From positions 6,061,001 through 6,125,000 of the forward strand of contig NZ_CP029617.1 in NCBI RefSeq assembly GCF_003945545.1: a stretch of 64,000 nt of DNA, read 5' to 3'. The stretch's first letter is position 1. The number at the start of each line of letters is the position of its first letter. Source of the stretch: Streptomyces sp. WAC 01529. GTDB lineage: Bacteria > Actinomycetota > Actinomycetes > Streptomycetales > Streptomycetaceae. Under the pieces are notes generated by a model. That model was not told the DNA's origin and did not search any database. It worked only from the letters and a program-made list of their open reading frames with translations. Below, piece by piece: positions 34,557 to 43,751 of the stretch. The translations under genes were made by a program, and so were the position numbers.

Positions 34557-34727
34557 GACAGGCCCCCGAGCGCCCCCCGCACCAAGGAAGCCCCAGCCCC
34601 GAGCCCGCCCAGCGCCCCCCGGCACCAAGGAACCCCCCCCGCCGACCTCCGCCATGCACGCGCCCCCCACACGCACCACTGACACACCGTCCCCCGTTTT
34701 CCGGGGCGACTCGACACCTGGTCGACA

Positions 34728-34763
34728 GATTCCGTCGCGTAACCAAAAGGCAACAACGGAATC
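34728..34763. promoter_or_regulatory. perfect inverted repeat, candidate operator
   Basis: GATTCCGT (34728-34735) and ACGGAATC (34756-34763) are exact inverted repeats with centres 28 bases apart. They end two bases before a candidate -35 box. Two to three helical turns between half-sites would suit a dimeric or tetrameric repressor. Confidence 0.5.
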
Positions 34764-34765
34764 AC

Positions 34766-34794
34766 TTGTTGGACTATCCCTGCTCTGTCAGGAT
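34766..34794 (+). promoter_or_regulatory. candidate promoter of polyamine uptake operon
   Basis: TTGTTG (34766-34771) and CAGGAT (34789-34794) are 17 bases apart in an unusually AT-rich patch 70-95 bases before the aldehyde dehydrogenase start. Confidence 0.4.
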
Positions 34795-34861
34795 CGGCAC
34801 TCAAATCGATCTGGAGCTACGCCGACCCCACGGGACGGGGAGGGCGGCGGAGGAGAGCGTC

Positions 34862-36364
34862 ATGCACAACTTCCAGGCGCGGGACCACTTCGCGGACGGC
34901 GCGCAGTACATCGCCGGACGGCTGACCAAGGGCACCTCCGGCCGGACCCACGCGGTCGTGGACCCGGCCACCGCCGAGGAGGTCCACTCGTACGAGCTGG
35001 CCGGAAGAGACGACGTGGACGCCGCCGTCGCCGCGGCGGCGCGGGCGTTCCCCGCCTGGGCGGGCGCCACCCCGGGCGAGCGCTCGGACGCCATGCACCG
35101 CTTCGCGGGCGTGCTGGCCGACCGCGCCGAGGAGTTCGCGCAGGCCGAGTCGGTGCAGTGCGGCAAGCCGATCAAGCTCAGCCGGGAGTTCGACGTCCCC
35201 GGCACCGTCGACAACACCGCCTTCTTCGCGGGCGCCGCCCGCCACCTCCAGGGCCAGTCGGCCGGCGAGTACACGGGGGACCACACCTCGTACGTACGCC
35301 GGGAGCCCATCGGCGTCGTCGGCTCCATCGCGCCCTGGAACTACCCGCTCCAGATGGCCGCCTGGAAGGTCCTCCCGGCGATCGCGGCCGGCAACACCAT
35401 CGTCCTGAAGCCCGCCGAGCTGACGCCCTTCACCTCGCTCCTGTTCGCCCAGGCCGCCACCGAGGCCGGTATCCCGGACGGCGTCGTCAACATCGTCACG
35501 GGCGCGGGCAAGGACGCCGGTGAGCACCTCGTCGGCCACCCGGACGTGGCCATGACCTCCTTCACCGGCTCCACCGGCGTCGGCAAGCGCGTCGCCGAGA
35601 TCGCCACCGCCACCGTCAAGCGGCTCCACCTGGAGCTGGGCGGCAAGGCGCCCTTCGTGGTGTTCGACGACGCCGATCTGGAGGCCGCCGTGCACGGCGC
35701 GGTCGCCGGCGCGCTCATCAACTCCGGGCAGGACTGCACGGCCGCCACGCGCGCGTACGTCCAGCGTCCGCTCTACGACGCCTTCGTGGAGGGCGTCGCC
35801 GACCTCATGGAGAGCGTGCGGCTCGGCGATCCGTTCGACCCGAGCACCGACATGGGGCCGCTCATCTCGCACGTGCACCGCCACCGCGTCGCCGGGTTCG
35901 TCGACCGGGCCCGCTCCTACGCGCGCGTGGTGACCGGCGGCGAGGCGCTCCAGCACCCCGGCGCGTACTACAAGCCCACCCTCATCGCCGACGCCGCGCA
36001 GGACAGCGAGATCGTGCAGTCCGAGATCTTCGGGCCCGTCCTCGTCGTCCTGCCCTTCGACTCCGACGACGAGGGCATCCGCCTCGCCAACGACACGCCG
36101 TACGGCCTCGCCGCCTCCGCGTGGAGCCGCGACGTGTTCCGCGCCAACCGCGCCACCCGTGAGATCAAGGCGGGGTGCGTCTGGGTCAACGACCACATCC
36201 CGATCCTCAGCGAGATGCCGCACGGCGGCTACAAGGCCTCGGGCTACGGAAAGGACATGTCCGCGTACTCATTCGAGGAGTACACACAGGTCAAGCACGT
36301 CATGTTCGACAACACCGCGGTGGTCCGCAAGGACTGGCACCGCACGATCTTCGGGGACCGGTAG
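34862..36364 (+). CDS. aminobutyraldehyde/betaine-type aldehyde dehydrogenase
   Basis: The 500-residue enzyme has APWNYPLQMAAWK, Glu in LELGGKAPFVV, the catalytic Cys292 in NSGQDCTAA and HGGYKASGYGKDMS. It is a paralogue of 13869-15308 and probably oxidises 4-aminobutyraldehyde or a gamma-glutamyl or longer polyamine aldehyde. The ATG at 34862 follows GAGGAGAG. It is the first gene of a run that continues with the binding protein, potABC and a flavin oxidase, so it probably handles the aldehyde made by that oxidase. Confidence 0.92.
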   Translation: MHNFQARDHFADGAQYIAGRLTKGTSGRTHAVVDPATAEEVHSYELAGRDDVDAAVAAAARAFPAWAGATPGERSDAMHRFAGVLADRAEEFAQAESVQCGKPIKLSREFDVPGTVDNTAFFAGAARHLQGQSAGEYTGDHTSYVRREPIGVVGSIAPWNYPLQMAAWKVLPAIAAGNTIVLKPAELTPFTSLLFAQAATEAGIPDGVVNIVTGAGKDAGEHLVGHPDVAMTSFTGSTGVGKRVAEIATATVKRLHLELGGKAPFVVFDDADLEAAVHGAVAGALINSGQDCTAATRAYVQRPLYDAFVEGVADLMESVRLGDPFDPSTDMGPLISHVHRHRVAGFVDRARSYARVVTGGEALQHPGAYYKPTLIADAAQDSEIVQSEIFGPVLVVLPFDSDDEGIRLANDTPYGLAASAWSRDVFRANRATREIKAGCVWVNDHIPILSEMPHGGYKASGYGKDMSAYSFEEYTQVKHVMFDNTAVVRKDWHRTIFGDR

Positions 36365-36425
36365 TCACGTCGTCACAGGCCGCCCGACCAGCGGCCGCCT
36401 TCCTCCCGAAAGGGCAACCACGCGC

Positions 36426-37715
36426 ATGGAGCAGTACGAGCCCGAACTCCCCCAAGCTCTCAACTCCGTTCGAGCAGGGAGGGACCCCCTCACCCCGGCC
36501 CAACTGGCCGCCATGCACCGCAGCCTGCGGAACGGCAGGGGCTCCCTGACCCGCCGTTCCCTGCTGCGCGCCGCCACCGGCGGCACGCTCGCCGTCGGCG
36601 GGCTCGGGGCGCTGAGCGCCTGCGGGATCCCCGCCGCGGGCAAGGGCCAGGGTGACGTCTCGTCCGAGGACCACTCGGTCAAGGAGAAGCGGATCACCTT
36701 CTCCAACTGGACCGAGTACATGGACGTCGACGACAAGGACAAGAACAGGCGGCCCACCCTGGCGGCGTTCACGAAACGCACCGGTATCGAGGTCAAGTAC
36801 ACCGAGGACATCAACGACAACGTCGAGTTCTTCGGGAAGATCAAGCCGCAGCTCGCCGCCGGCCAGGACACCGGCCGCGACCTCATCTGCGTGACGGACT
36901 GGCTCGCCGCGCGGCTCATCCGCTTCGGGTGGGTCCAGAAACTGGACCCGGCCAACCTGCCGCACGCGTACGCCAACCTGTCGACCCAGTTCCGCGACCC
37001 CGACTGGGACCCCGGCCGGGCCTACTCGTACCCCTGGACCGGCATCTCCACCGTCATCGCCTACAACAAGAAGGCGACCGGCGGGAAGAAGATCACCTCG
37101 GTGTCGGAGCTGCTGGACGACCCCAAGCTGAAGGGGCGCGTCGGATTCCTCTCCGAGATGCGCGACACCGTCGGCATGACGCTCATCGACATGGGCAAGG
37201 ACCCCGGGGACTTCACCGACGACGACTTCGACGCGGCCATCTCCCGTCTCCAGAAGGCCGTCGACAAGCGGCAGATCCGCCGCTTCACCGGCAACGACTA
37301 CACCTCGGACCTCGCCAAGGGCGACATCGCCGCCTGCCTCGGCTGGGCCGGCGACATCGTGCAGCTCCAGGCCGACAACCCGGACATCGACTTCCACATC
37401 CCCGACCAGGGCTACATCACGTCCACGGACAATCTGCTGGTCCCGAACAAGGCGCGGCACAAGAGCAACGCCGAGCGGCTCATCGACTACTACTACGAGC
37501 CGGAGCCGGCGGCGCGCCTCGCGGCGTACATCAACTACGTGTGTCCGGTGGACGGAGTGCGGGACTCCCTCGCGAAGATCGATAAGGAGGCCGCGGCGAA
37601 TCCGCTGATCATCCCCGACAGGGAGATGAAGGAGAAGTCTCGGGCGTTCCGGTCGCTGACTCCGAAGGAAGAGACCGCGTACGAGGAAAAGTTCGCGAGG
37701 TTGACCGGCGTGTGA
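36426..37715 (+). CDS. polyamine ABC transporter substrate-binding lipoprotein
   Basis: The 429-residue PotD-like protein has an N-terminal extension of about 40 residues ahead of the twin-arginine signal (TRRSLLRAATGGTLAVGGLGALSAC) with a lipobox. The mature part (FSNWTEYMDVDDKDKNRRPTLAAFTKRTGIEVKYTEDINDN) is closely similar to the orphan protein at 18219-19418. It lies immediately before potABC and is the obvious partner of that transporter. Confidence 0.92.
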   Translation: MEQYEPELPQALNSVRAGRDPLTPAQLAAMHRSLRNGRGSLTRRSLLRAATGGTLAVGGLGALSACGIPAAGKGQGDVSSEDHSVKEKRITFSNWTEYMDVDDKDKNRRPTLAAFTKRTGIEVKYTEDINDNVEFFGKIKPQLAAGQDTGRDLICVTDWLAARLIRFGWVQKLDPANLPHAYANLSTQFRDPDWDPGRAYSYPWTGISTVIAYNKKATGGKKITSVSELLDDPKLKGRVGFLSEMRDTVGMTLIDMGKDPGDFTDDDFDAAISRLQKAVDKRQIRRFTGNDYTSDLAKGDIAACLGWAGDIVQLQADNPDIDFHIPDQGYITSTDNLLVPNKARHKSNAERLIDYYYEPEPAARLAAYINYVCPVDGVRDSLAKIDKEAAANPLIIPDREMKEKSRAFRSLTPKEETAYEEKFARLTGV

Positions 37716-37758
37716 CGCCGCGTGGGCTGTGGCCGCTTGGACCTGCGGGCCTGTCGTG

Positions 37759-37795
37759 GCTGGTCGCGCAGTTCCCCGCGCCCCTTTCAGGGGCG
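37759..37795 (+). repeat. dispersed GGTCGCGCAGTTCCCCGCG repeat, copy 2
   Basis: GGCTGGTCGCGCAGTTCCCC is followed by the hairpin CGCCCCT-TTC-AGGGGCG (37779-37795). It lies inside the operon between binding protein and ATPase, where a partial terminator would give more binding protein than transporter. Confidence 0.85.
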
Positions 37796-37829
37796 TTTCC
37801 GTTCCCCCCGACTTCATCTGGACCTCACC

Positions 37830-38990
37830 ATGACCACTGCTCAAGAACACGGCGGCGATGTCCGTCTCACCGGGATCAGCAAGACGTACGGCTCCTTCAC
37901 CGCCGTGCATCCGCTCGACCTCACCGTGCCGCAGGGTTCCTTCTTCGCGCTGCTCGGCGCGTCCGGCTGCGGCAAGACCACCACGCTGCGCATGATCGCC
38001 GGCCTGGAGGAGCCCAGCTCCGGCACCGTCCACCTCGGCGACCAGGACGTCACGGCCCTGCCGCCGTACAAGCGGCCCGTGAACACCGTCTTCCAGTCCT
38101 ACGCGCTCTTCCCGCACCTGGACATCTTCGAGAACGTCGCCTTCGGCCTGCGCCGCCGCGGCATCAAGTCCGTGAAGAAGCAGGTCGGCGAGATGCTCGA
38201 CCTCGTACAACTGGGCGAGCAGGCCCGCAAGAAGCCCCACCAGCTCTCCGGCGGCCAGCAGCAGCGCGTCGCCGTCGCCCGCGCGCTGATCAACCACCCC
38301 AAGGTGCTCCTCCTCGACGAACCCCTCGGCGCCCTCGACCTCAAGCTGCGCCGCCAGATGCAGCTGGAGCTCAAGCGCATCCAGACCGAGGTCGGCATCA
38401 CCTTCGTGCACGTCACGCACGACCAGGAGGAGGCGATGACGATGGCCGACACCGTGGCCGTGATGAACGGCGGCCGCGTCGAACAGCTCGGCGCCCCCGC
38501 CGACCTCTACGAGAACCCGCGCACCACCTTCGTCGCCAACTTCCTCGGCACCTCCAACTTCATCGAGGCCGAGGTCGCCGCCAGGAGCGGCGACGACCTC
38601 ATCCTCAAGGCGGGCGACTGCAAGCTCACGCTGCCCACCGCCCGATGTACGGGACCCACCGCCACCGGCGCCAAGGTCCTGGCCGGCGTACGGCCCGAGA
38701 AGATCTCCCTCACGCACGCCGACGACGCGGGGCGGATCCCCGAGGGCCGCAACCGCATCACCGGACGCATCGCCGACAGCAGCTTCATCGGCGTCTCCAC
38801 GCAGTACGTCATCGACAGCCCCGCCTGCGACTCCTTCGAGGTGTACGCGCAGAACATCGAGCGCGACGCCCGCCTCACCCCGGGCGCCGAAGTCGTCCTG
38901 CACTGGAACCCCGCACACACGTTCGGGCTCGACGCCGCCCAGGACGTCGAGGCAGGCGCCTCCAAGGTCGAGGAGGACGCCTCCGCATGA
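37830..38990 (+). CDS. potA: polyamine ABC transporter ATP-binding protein
   Basis: The 386-residue ATPase has Walker A GASGCGKTT, Q-loop VFQSYALFPH, intact signature LSGGQQQR, Walker B VLLLDEPLGALD and the switch His in VTHDQEEA. A C-terminal TOBE-type regulatory domain (about 260-370; VLAGVRPEKISL) follows. It powers putrescine/spermidine uptake. Its stop overlaps the next start (ATGA). Confidence 0.94.
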   Translation: MTTAQEHGGDVRLTGISKTYGSFTAVHPLDLTVPQGSFFALLGASGCGKTTTLRMIAGLEEPSSGTVHLGDQDVTALPPYKRPVNTVFQSYALFPHLDIFENVAFGLRRRGIKSVKKQVGEMLDLVQLGEQARKKPHQLSGGQQQRVAVARALINHPKVLLLDEPLGALDLKLRRQMQLELKRIQTEVGITFVHVTHDQEEAMTMADTVAVMNGGRVEQLGAPADLYENPRTTFVANFLGTSNFIEAEVAARSGDDLILKAGDCKLTLPTARCTGPTATGAKVLAGVRPEKISLTHADDAGRIPEGRNRITGRIADSSFIGVSTQYVIDSPACDSFEVYAQNIERDARLTPGAEVVLHWNPAHTFGLDAAQDVEAGASKVEEDASA

Positions 38991-39925
38991 CGACGCCCCT
39001 CGCCGAAGCGCCACCGGCGAAAGACCCCGAAGGCCCGGCTCCCGCACCGCGCAAGCCCCGCAGGCGCGGCCGCCTCGTCCCCTACTGGCTGCTGCTCCCC
39101 GGCATCCTCTGGCTGATCGTCTTCTTCGCGCTGCCGCTGGTCTACCAGGCCTCGACCTCCGTACAGACCGGGTCGCTCGAAGAGGGCTTCAAGGTCACCT
39201 GGCACTTCGCCACCTACTGGGACGCGGCAACCGACTACTGGCCGCAGTTCCTGCGCTCGGTGCTCTACGCCGGTTCCGCCACCGTCCTGTGCCTGCTGCT
39301 CGGCTATCCGCTCGCCTATCTGATCGCGTTCCGCGCGGGCCGCTGGCGCAACGTCATCCTCGTGCTGGTCATCGCCCCGTTCTTCACCAGCTTCCTCATC
39401 CGTACGCTGGCGTGGAAGACGATCCTCGCGGACGGCGGCCCCCTCGTGGGCGCCCTCAACTCCCTGCACGTCCTGGACGTCACCAGCTGGCTGGGCGTCA
39501 CGGACGGCGACCGGGTCCTCGCCACACCGCTGGCGGTGATCTGCGGACTCACGTACAACTTCCTGCCGTTCATGATCCTGCCGCTCTACACCTCGCTGGA
39601 GCGCATCGACGGACGGCTGCACGAGGCCGCCGGCGACCTCTACGCCAAGCCGTCCACGACCTTCCGCAAGGTGACCTTCCCGCTCTCCATGCCGGGCGTG
39701 GTCTCCGGAACGCTGCTGACCTTCATCCCGGCGGCGGGCGACTACGTGAACGCGGACCTGCTCGGGTCGACCGACACCCGCATGGTCGGCAACGTCATCC
39801 AGACGCAGTTCCTGCGCGTCCTGGACTATCCGACGGCGGCCGCCCTCTCCTTCATCCTCATGGCCGCCATTCTCCTCATGGTGACCTTCTACATCCGCAA
39901 GTCGGGGACGGAGGATCTCGTCTGA
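38987..39925 (+). CDS. potB: polyamine ABC transporter permease, PotB type
   Basis: The 312-residue inner-membrane permease has six helices after a basic Pro-rich N-terminus (RKPRRRGRLVPYWLLLPGILWLIVFFALPL). The EAA loop, which docks to the ATPase, reads EAAGDLYAKPSTTFRKVTFPLSMPG. Its start overlaps potA, and its stop TGA shares its last A with the potC ATG. Confidence 0.93.
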   Translation: MTTPLAEAPPAKDPEGPAPAPRKPRRRGRLVPYWLLLPGILWLIVFFALPLVYQASTSVQTGSLEEGFKVTWHFATYWDAATDYWPQFLRSVLYAGSATVLCLLLGYPLAYLIAFRAGRWRNVILVLVIAPFFTSFLIRTLAWKTILADGGPLVGALNSLHVLDVTSWLGVTDGDRVLATPLAVICGLTYNFLPFMILPLYTSLERIDGRLHEAAGDLYAKPSTTFRKVTFPLSMPGVVSGTLLTFIPAAGDYVNADLLGSTDTRMVGNVIQTQFLRVLDYPTAAALSFILMAAILLMVTFYIRKSGTEDLV

Positions 39926-40725
39926 TGGCCGTTCTTCGCTGGCTGCGGCGCAATCTCGTCGTCATCGCGGGCCTGTGCACGCTCGCCTATCTGCTCCTGC
40001 CGAACGTCGTCGTCACGGTGTTCTCCTTCAACAAGCCGAAGGGGCGCTTCAATTACTCCTGGCAGGAATTCTCCACCGACGCCTGGCGGGACCCGTGCGG
40101 TGTCGCCGACATGTGCGGATCGCTCTCCCTGAGCCTCCAGATCGCCGCCTGGGCGACGATCGGCGCGACCGTGCTCGGCACGATGATCGCCTTCGCCCTG
40201 GTGCGCTACCGCTTCCGGGCGCGCGGCGCGATCAACTCGCTGATCTTCCTGCCGATGGCGATGCCCGAGGTCGTCATGGCCGCCTCGCTGCTCACGCTCT
40301 TCCTCAACATGGGCGCCCAGCTGGGCTTCTGGACCGTCCTCATCGCCCACATCATGTTCTGCCTCAGCTTCGTGGTGACCGCCGTCAAGGCGCGCGTCAT
40401 GTCGATGGACCCCCGCCTGGAACAGGCCGCGCAGGACCTCTACGCAGGTCCCGTGCAGACCTTCCTCAGGGTCACGCTGCCGATCGCCGCCCCCGGCATC
40501 GCGGCGGGCGCGCTGCTCGCCTTCGCGCTCTCCTTCGACGACTTCATCATCACGAATTTCAACGCGGGCTCCACCGTGACATTCCCCATGTTCGTCTGGG
40601 GATCCGCACAGCGGGGCACGCCCGTTCAGATCAATGTGATCGGTACGGCGATGTTCCTCGTCGCCGTGCTGCTCGTACTCGCCGGAATGCTGGCCGGCAA
40701 GCGCCGCAACAAGCAGTCCCGGTAA
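39925..40725 (+). CDS. potC: polyamine ABC transporter permease, PotC type
   Basis: The 266-residue permease has six helices and an EAA loop EQAAQDLYAGPVQTFLRVTLPIAAPG. ALSFDDFIITNFNAG is the conserved PotC C-terminal motif. It overlaps potB by one base. Confidence 0.93.
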   Translation: MAVLRWLRRNLVVIAGLCTLAYLLLPNVVVTVFSFNKPKGRFNYSWQEFSTDAWRDPCGVADMCGSLSLSLQIAAWATIGATVLGTMIAFALVRYRFRARGAINSLIFLPMAMPEVVMAASLLTLFLNMGAQLGFWTVLIAHIMFCLSFVVTAVKARVMSMDPRLEQAAQDLYAGPVQTFLRVTLPIAAPGIAAGALLAFALSFDDFIITNFNAGSTVTFPMFVWGSAQRGTPVQINVIGTAMFLVAVLLVLAGMLAGKRRNKQSR

Positions 40726-40768
40726 GCAATCCTCGTACCCCACCGCGATTTCTGAAGGAGTGGAAATC

Positions 40769-42187
40769 ATGGCCCCAAGCGCCATGACCCGTTGGACCAA
40801 GTCCCTCTCCGACGCCCAGCCGGTCCCGTACTGGCTGGACGACCCCGGCAGGCCCGCCCCCGAGCCCGCCCTCACCGGCGACGACCGGTGCGACCTCCTG
40901 GTGGTCGGCGGCGGCTACAGCGGTCTGTGGACCGCGCTCATCGCCAAGGAGCGCGACCCGCGCCGCGAGGTGGTCCTCGTCGAGGGCCGCGAGGCGGGCT
41001 GGGCCGCCTCCGGCCGCAACGGCGGCTTCTGCGCCGCCTCCCTCACCCACGGCATCGCCAACGGCCTCTCCCGCTGGCCCGGCGAGATCGAGAAGCTGGA
41101 GGAGCTGGGCGCCCGCAACCTGGACGAGATCGAGGCGGCCGTCAAGCGCTACTCCATCGACTGCGACTTCGAACGCACCGGTGAGATCGACGTCGCCACC
41201 GAGCCCCACCAGGTCGCCGAACTCCACGAGATGTACGAGGAGATGGCCGCCCACGGCCTGGCGGGCGGCTCCGACCTGCTCGACGCGGACGCCGTGCGCG
41301 AGCAGGTCGACTCGCCCACCTTCCTCGGCGGCCTCTGGGACCGCGACGGCGTCGCCATGCTGCACCCGGCGAAGCTGGCGTGGGGCCTGAAGCGGGCCTG
41401 CCTGGAGAAGGGCGTACGTATCTACGAACACACGCCCGCCCTCGAACTGGCCTCCTCCGGAGCGGGGATGGCGATCCGCACGCCCTACGGCCGGGTCTTC
41501 GCCCGCCAGGTCGCGCTCGCCACGAACATCTTCCCCTCGCTGGTCAAGCGGATCCGCGCGTACACCGTCCCGGTCTACGACTACGCGCTGATGACCGAGC
41601 CGCTGACCGACGACCAGCTGGCCGCGATCGGCTGGCGCAACCGGCAGGGGCTCGGCGACAGCGCGAACCAGTTCCACTACTTCCGGCTCTCCGCCGACAA
41701 CCGCATCCTGTGGGGCGGCTACGACGCGATCTACCCGTACGGCGGGAAGGTGCGCGCCGAGTACGACGACCGCCCCGAGACGTACGCGAAGCTCGCCGGG
41801 CACTTCTTCACCTGCTTCCCGCAGCTGGAGGGGGTCCGCTTCACGCACGCGTGGGGCGGCGCGATCGACACGTGCTCGCGCTTCTCGGCGTTCTTCGGTA
41901 CGGCGTACAAGGGCCGCGTCGCGTATGCGGCGGGGTACACCGGCCTCGGCGTCGGGGCCACCAGGTTCGGCGCCGACGTCATGCTCGACCTGCTCTCCGG
42001 AGAGCGCACCGAGCGTACGAGCCTGGAGATGGTCCGCACGAAGCCGCTGCCGTTCCCGCCCGAGCCGTTCGCCTGGACGGGCGTCGCGCTGACCAAGTGG
42101 TCGCTCGCCCGGTCCGACGCCAACGACGGCAAGCGGAACCTCTGGCTCAAGACGATGGACAAGCTGGGGCTCGGCTTCGACAGCTGA
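40769..42187 (+). CDS. FAD-dependent oxidoreductase, gamma-glutamylputrescine oxidase-like
   Basis: The 472-residue DAO-family flavoprotein has the ADP-binding fold LLVVGGGYSGLWTALIAKERDP, the flavin-contacting SGRNGGFC and the C-terminal GYTGLGVGATRFGADVML. It resembles PuuB, which oxidises gamma-glutamylputrescine to the aldehyde with hydrogen peroxide. Its place directly after potABC supports a polyamine or derived amine as substrate. The ATG at 40769 follows GAAGGAG. Confidence 0.88.
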   Translation: MAPSAMTRWTKSLSDAQPVPYWLDDPGRPAPEPALTGDDRCDLLVVGGGYSGLWTALIAKERDPRREVVLVEGREAGWAASGRNGGFCAASLTHGIANGLSRWPGEIEKLEELGARNLDEIEAAVKRYSIDCDFERTGEIDVATEPHQVAELHEMYEEMAAHGLAGGSDLLDADAVREQVDSPTFLGGLWDRDGVAMLHPAKLAWGLKRACLEKGVRIYEHTPALELASSGAGMAIRTPYGRVFARQVALATNIFPSLVKRIRAYTVPVYDYALMTEPLTDDQLAAIGWRNRQGLGDSANQFHYFRLSADNRILWGGYDAIYPYGGKVRAEYDDRPETYAKLAGHFFTCFPQLEGVRFTHAWGGAIDTCSRFSAFFGTAYKGRVAYAAGYTGLGVGATRFGADVMLDLLSGERTERTSLEMVRTKPLPFPPEPFAWTGVALTKWSLARSDANDGKRNLWLKTMDKLGLGFDS

Positions 42188-42337
42188 GCCCCGGCCGCCG
42201 ATCCGGCGTACGCCCCACAGCCCTCCGTGAGCCGCTGCACCCCCAGTGGGTGGCCGAACCGGCGTAATGCCCGGCCCTCCGGGCCCCTCTCACCTGTGAC
42301 ATGCACGGTCGTCACACAGGAAAAGGGAGGTCCCGCC

Positions 42338-42805
42338 ATGACTGGCTCGGGGGCGAGGTCGGCGGTCGAATGGCTCGTGTCGGTGGCGCCGGATCCGGAC
42401 GCCTGCCGCTGGGAATGGGAGCGCAACCCGCACGGGGTCGCGCTCCTGCCCGCCGGCAGGCGCTGGGACGTGCTGATCCTCCCCGGCGAACTCGGCCATC
42501 CCACGCTCGATGTGCTGACCTGCTGCGTCGACCACCCGGGGCCGGTGCTCGCCGACTTCGGCGACTCACGCCTGGGGTTCTTCGTGCCGCCGGGCACGGT
42601 CGCCCACTGGCTCGGCACGGGCGTACGCGGCGCGGGCTGCGGCACCTGGATCGTCGTCCCCTACCCCGGGCGCGCCACGGGCGGCGTCCACTGGCTCGTC
42701 CCCCCGGACGGCTCGGGCACGCTCACGGACCCGGCACTGCTGGAACTGGCGATGCACGAGGCGGCCGCGGGCCTCGCGAGGGAGCCCCAGGGCGGGGAGC
42801 AATGA
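42338..42805 (+). CDS. hypothetical protein, possibly Prim-Pol-domain related
   Basis: The 155-residue soluble protein begins MTGSGARSAVEWLVSVAPD, with a good AAAGGGAGG site. The run WDVLILPGELG...VLADFGDSRLGFFVPPGTVAHWLG...VHWLVPPDGSG recalls the N-terminal domain of small actinobacterial bifunctional DNA primase/polymerase-like proteins. The catalytic acidic pair (DxD) of active Prim-Pol enzymes is not visible, so I treat it as unknown and possibly non-catalytic. It is convergent with the PAP2 gene, stops one base apart. Confidence 0.6.
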   Translation: MTGSGARSAVEWLVSVAPDPDACRWEWERNPHGVALLPAGRRWDVLILPGELGHPTLDVLTCCVDHPGPVLADFGDSRLGFFVPPGTVAHWLGTGVRGAGCGTWIVVPYPGRATGGVHWLVPPDGSGTLTDPALLELAMHEAAAGLAREPQGGEQ

Positions 42806-42806
42806 C

Positions 42807-43652
42807 CTACGCCCCGTCTGCCTCGTCCCGCTCCCCGCCATACCGCCCCACCACCGCCACCATCACGTGCAGCACCATCCCGCACAGCAGCCACGAGGCC
42901 ACCACGTCCAGCGGCCAGTGATACCCGCGCCGCACGAGGCCGAAGCCGACGGCCACGTTCAACACCGCGCAGCCGATGAGCAGCCCACGGCGGCGGTACG
43001 CACCGCGCAGCAGCGGAAGCAGGAGCAGTACGGCCGCTCCGTAGGCGACTGCGGCCGTCGCGGTGTGCCCGGAGGGATAGAAGCCGTCGTGGCCCGCCAT
43101 GCCCGGCGGCCCCGGCCGGTCGACGGCCGCCTTGAGCGGGACGACGAGCGCGGGCACCGCGGCCATGGCGACGGCGGCGGCCACCGCGGGCAGCCACCAG
43201 CGGAACGTACCGGCGCGGCGGCCGCGCCAGGTGACGTACGCGAGGACGGCGACGAGGACCGGCACGGCGACGGGGGGATTGCCGAGATCGGCGAGGAACT
43301 CCGCGGCGCGCCCAGGGAACCCGCCCTCGGCGACGGCCCGCCCCGCGCGCTCGTCGGCCCGGCGCAGCGGCCCTCCGGCGACGACCTGCCAGGTGAGCAG
43401 CGCGAAGGCGAGCGCGCACAGGAGAAGGAAAAGGGGCGGCCGCCTCGGGACAGGGGGGGTTGTTCCGAGGCGGCCGAGAGGACCGGGGCGCCGCCCGCCC
43501 CGGGGGGTGTGGGGCGTGCGGCCATCCGATCGGTGAGGAGTTCCGGGGCCATGGGCCCCGGGGGTGTGCGCGAAGGCACGACCGGGACGGGGCTGGGGAG
43601 GCTCCGCCCTGGTGTCGCCCACAGTCCCCTGTGGGCGGGGTGTTTCTCTCAT
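42807..43652 (-). CDS. PAP2-family membrane phosphatase
   Basis: The approximately 281-residue protein has a basic Pro-rich cytoplasmic N-terminus (about 80 residues), then five or six membrane helices. The acid phosphatase motifs are PLKAAVDRPGP (motif 1, with Gly instead of the second Arg), FYPSGHTATA (motif 2) and RRGYHWPLDVV (motif 3, catalytic His and Asp). It probably dephosphorylates a lipid phosphate or diphosphate. The start is uncertain; an in-frame codon at 43733 would add 27 residues. Confidence 0.82.
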   Translation of the reverse strand: MRETPRPQGTVGDTRAEPPQPRPGRAFAHTPGAHGPGTPHRSDGRTPHTPRGGRRPGPLGRLGTTPPVPRRPPLFLLLCALAFALLTWQVVAGGPLRRADERAGRAVAEGGFPGRAAEFLADLGNPPVAVPVLVAVLAYVTWRGRRAGTFRWWLPAVAAAVAMAAVPALVVPLKAAVDRPGPPGMAGHDGFYPSGHTATAAVAYGAAVLLLLPLLRGAYRRRGLLIGCAVLNVAVGFGLVRRGYHWPLDVVASWLLCGMVLHVMVAVVGRYGGERDEADGA

Positions 43653-43751
43653 CTGCAAAAACCGTACGGCAGAAGGTGTCCGGCCCGACAGGCGGTACGG
43701 CAACCCGTCATGGGGCCCGCACACCTTCTTCACACGCCCCGACGCTCGGAC

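Larger units (their letters stand above)
34250..34861. other. repeat-rich intergenic region before the uptake operon
   Basis: I see no gene here. The first 300 bases hold three degenerate units (starting near 34270, 34337 and 34396) of a GTGCGGCCCGCC...CCCCACCCACCCG repeat, then two inverted copies of the G-tract/hairpin element. The last 140 bases hold an inverted repeat and a candidate promoter for 34862. Confidence 0.8.

Noticed and set aside
34250..34861. Mobile element suggested by inverted repeats
   Set aside because: There is no transposase frame and no target-site duplication; the repeats are short hairpin elements.
42807..43733. Longer PAP2 start at 43733
   Set aside because: It would add a Pro/Arg-rich tail over the gabT 3-prime gap without a binding site; kept only as an alternative.
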